Part shown: in pieces, positions 63,499 to 64,000 of the stretch
Position numbering within the stretch: the stretch's first letter is position 1
Layout: each line of letters opens with the position of its first letter
Assembly: GCF_032051675.1 (NCBI RefSeq)
Contig: NZ_CP116968.1
Coordinates: 4,643,001-4,707,000, forward strand
From: Candidatus Nitrospira neomarina
GTDB taxonomy: Bacteria > Nitrospirota > Nitrospiria > Nitrospirales > UBA8639
Length of the DNA: 64,000 nucleotides
Direction: 5' to 3'
Translations under genes and position numbers: made by a program
The notes under the pieces: model-generated
Told to the model about the DNA's origin: nothing
The model's input: the letters and a program-made list of their open reading frames with translations, nothing else
Databases searched by the model: none

Positions 63499-63730
63499 GG
63501 GGTTCGTCCCGGCAGCCGAGGTCCTTTTCTTTCGGGAAAAGGACCCAAAACCAGTGACCCCCCGTCCGGCCTCATCGGATGGGACGGAGGCGAAATATGG
63601 AAGAGCGGGCCAACTCGCGGGGCTCAAACAAGGCCCGCAGGGAAATAAGAGCGTCCGTCCTGGGGCCGGGCGACAGGCGTCGGAAGGTAAAGGGGAGAGG
63701 GATAAGGCTTTGGAACATTCAACCCATGTC
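63499..63730 (+). repeat. dispersed structured repeat, copy 4
   Basis: Hairpin arms 63520-63529 (GGTCCTTTTC) and 63536-63545 (GAAAAGGACC) are perfect; the pair next to the loop is C-G here and G-C in copy 3, a compensatory change. Second pair GCGGGCC (63605-63611) / GGCCCGC (63632-63638) is perfect. Confidence 0.88.
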
Positions 63731-63820
63731 AGGTGTTGGATACGCGGTTCAGCCGTGACTCAGGCCAGGCTACGGTCAAATTTGCCTGGTATAAGCGGGC
63801 ATTTCCAATGCCCATTATTC

Positions 63821-63849
63821 TTGTCAACGTTTGCGAAGTGGGGTATTCT
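63821..63849 (+). promoter_or_regulatory. sigma-70-type promoter for the DUF433 gene
   Basis: TTGTCA (63821-63826), 17-base spacer, TATTCT (63844-63849). The ATG of the next gene starts seven bases after the -10 hexamer, so the transcript would begin at or next to the start codon: a leaderless mRNA. Confidence 0.5.
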
Positions 63850-63855
63850 GCACCC

Positions 63856-64000
63856 ATGCCTATTGAGCAATTATTAACTCGCATCACCTTTGATTCTAAG
63901 ATTTGTCACGGAAAACCCTGCATTCGTGGGCTCCGGTATCCGGTGGATTGGGTGCTGGAACTTATGAGCAGCGGCATGTCGTCCCAGCAAATCTTGGCTG
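63856..64000 (+). CDS. DUF433 domain protein, antitoxin-like (partial, runs off window)
   Basis: 48 residues visible; the gene continues past the window end. MPIEQLLTRITFDSKICHGK and PCIRGLRYPVDWVLELMSSG match the DUF433 helix-turn-helix family (the I-T-x-D-x-x-x-C-x-G-K-P-x-I-R-G-x-R pattern). These usually precede a DUF5615 PIN-like toxin in toxin-antitoxin pairs. The toxin would lie beyond the window. The gene starts directly after repeat copy 4's flank. Confidence 0.85.
   Translation, partial: MPIEQLLTRITFDSKICHGKPCIRGLRYPVDWVLELMSSGMSSQQILA

Noticed and set aside
63554-63877. 107-residue ORF inside repeat copy 4
   Set aside because: Repeat-derived frame, shifted relative to the other copies, overlapping the DUF433 promoter.
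1-64000. CRISPR array, tRNA, rRNA or intact insertion sequence
   Set aside because: No regularly spaced short repeats with unique spacers, no cloverleaf or rRNA segments, and no transposase-like protein were found.

Overview
The window is a bacterial chromosome segment of roughly 50 % GC. I see no rRNA, tRNA, CRISPR array or intact transposase. The gene content fits a Gram-negative, didermic bacterium: an outer-membrane barrel, an ABC-type O-antigen/exopolysaccharide exporter, dTDP-rhamnose and heptose nucleotide-sugar genes, a c-di-GMP riboswitch and an ACT-domain malic enzyme. The style resembles Nitrospirota (Nitrospira-like). That placement is inference from gene style and was not tested by any search.

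Layout. 1-7.5 kb holds envelope genes separated by long intergenic regions: a secreted protein with a HExxH site and six exact 147-nt FG-GAP-like repeats, a c-di-GMP-I riboswitch in front of a secreted fibronectin-III protein, an outer-membrane barrel, and a stand-alone STN-domain protein. 8-34.5 kb is a surface-polysaccharide locus on the + strand. It contains Wzm/Wzt, a 1372-residue methyltransferase/kinase-like/coiled-coil/GT2/GH99-like fusion, several methyltransferases, a PhyH-type dioxygenase, two tandem glycosyltransferases homogenised over about 730 bp, HddA/HddC-like heptose genes, a small membrane protein with a NoeA-like methyltransferase and a sulfatase-fold membrane enzyme, an SGNH protein, three more glycosyltransferases and a WcaJ-type initiating phosphoglycosyltransferase. 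34.7-38.6 kb carries tmk-holB-metG on the minus strand, with metG broken by a frameshift. 38.8-47.4 kb carries a DUF502 protein, glmU, glmS, rfbBACD and uppP, which supply UDP-GlcNAc, dTDP-rhamnose and recycled undecaprenyl phosphate. 47.4-54.4 kb holds housekeeping genes: malic enzyme, CPBP protease, and a five-gene minus-strand run ending with thiD at its promoter-proximal end. 54.6-58.0 kb encodes a large PAS/GAF hybrid histidine kinase.

58.0-63.7 kb is a decaying accessory island. Four tandem paralogues of a small membrane-anchored protein are interleaved with truncated N-termini of lipase-like genes and with four copies of a dispersed repeat. In all four repeat copies a 10-bp hairpin is kept by compensatory and G-U changes. 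The arrangement (short anchored protein, then a lipase-like start overlapping it by ATGA, then a repeat at the same codon) suggests a lipase/immunity-type pair that was broken and then amplified; this is the least familiar part of the window. The window ends inside a DUF433 antitoxin-like gene with a good promoter placed for a leaderless transcript.

Together, the polysaccharide locus and the nucleotide-sugar genes probably build, cap and export one rhamnose/heptose-containing surface glycan, while the 5' envelope genes and the riboswitch point to surface or biofilm behaviour controlled by c-di-GMP.
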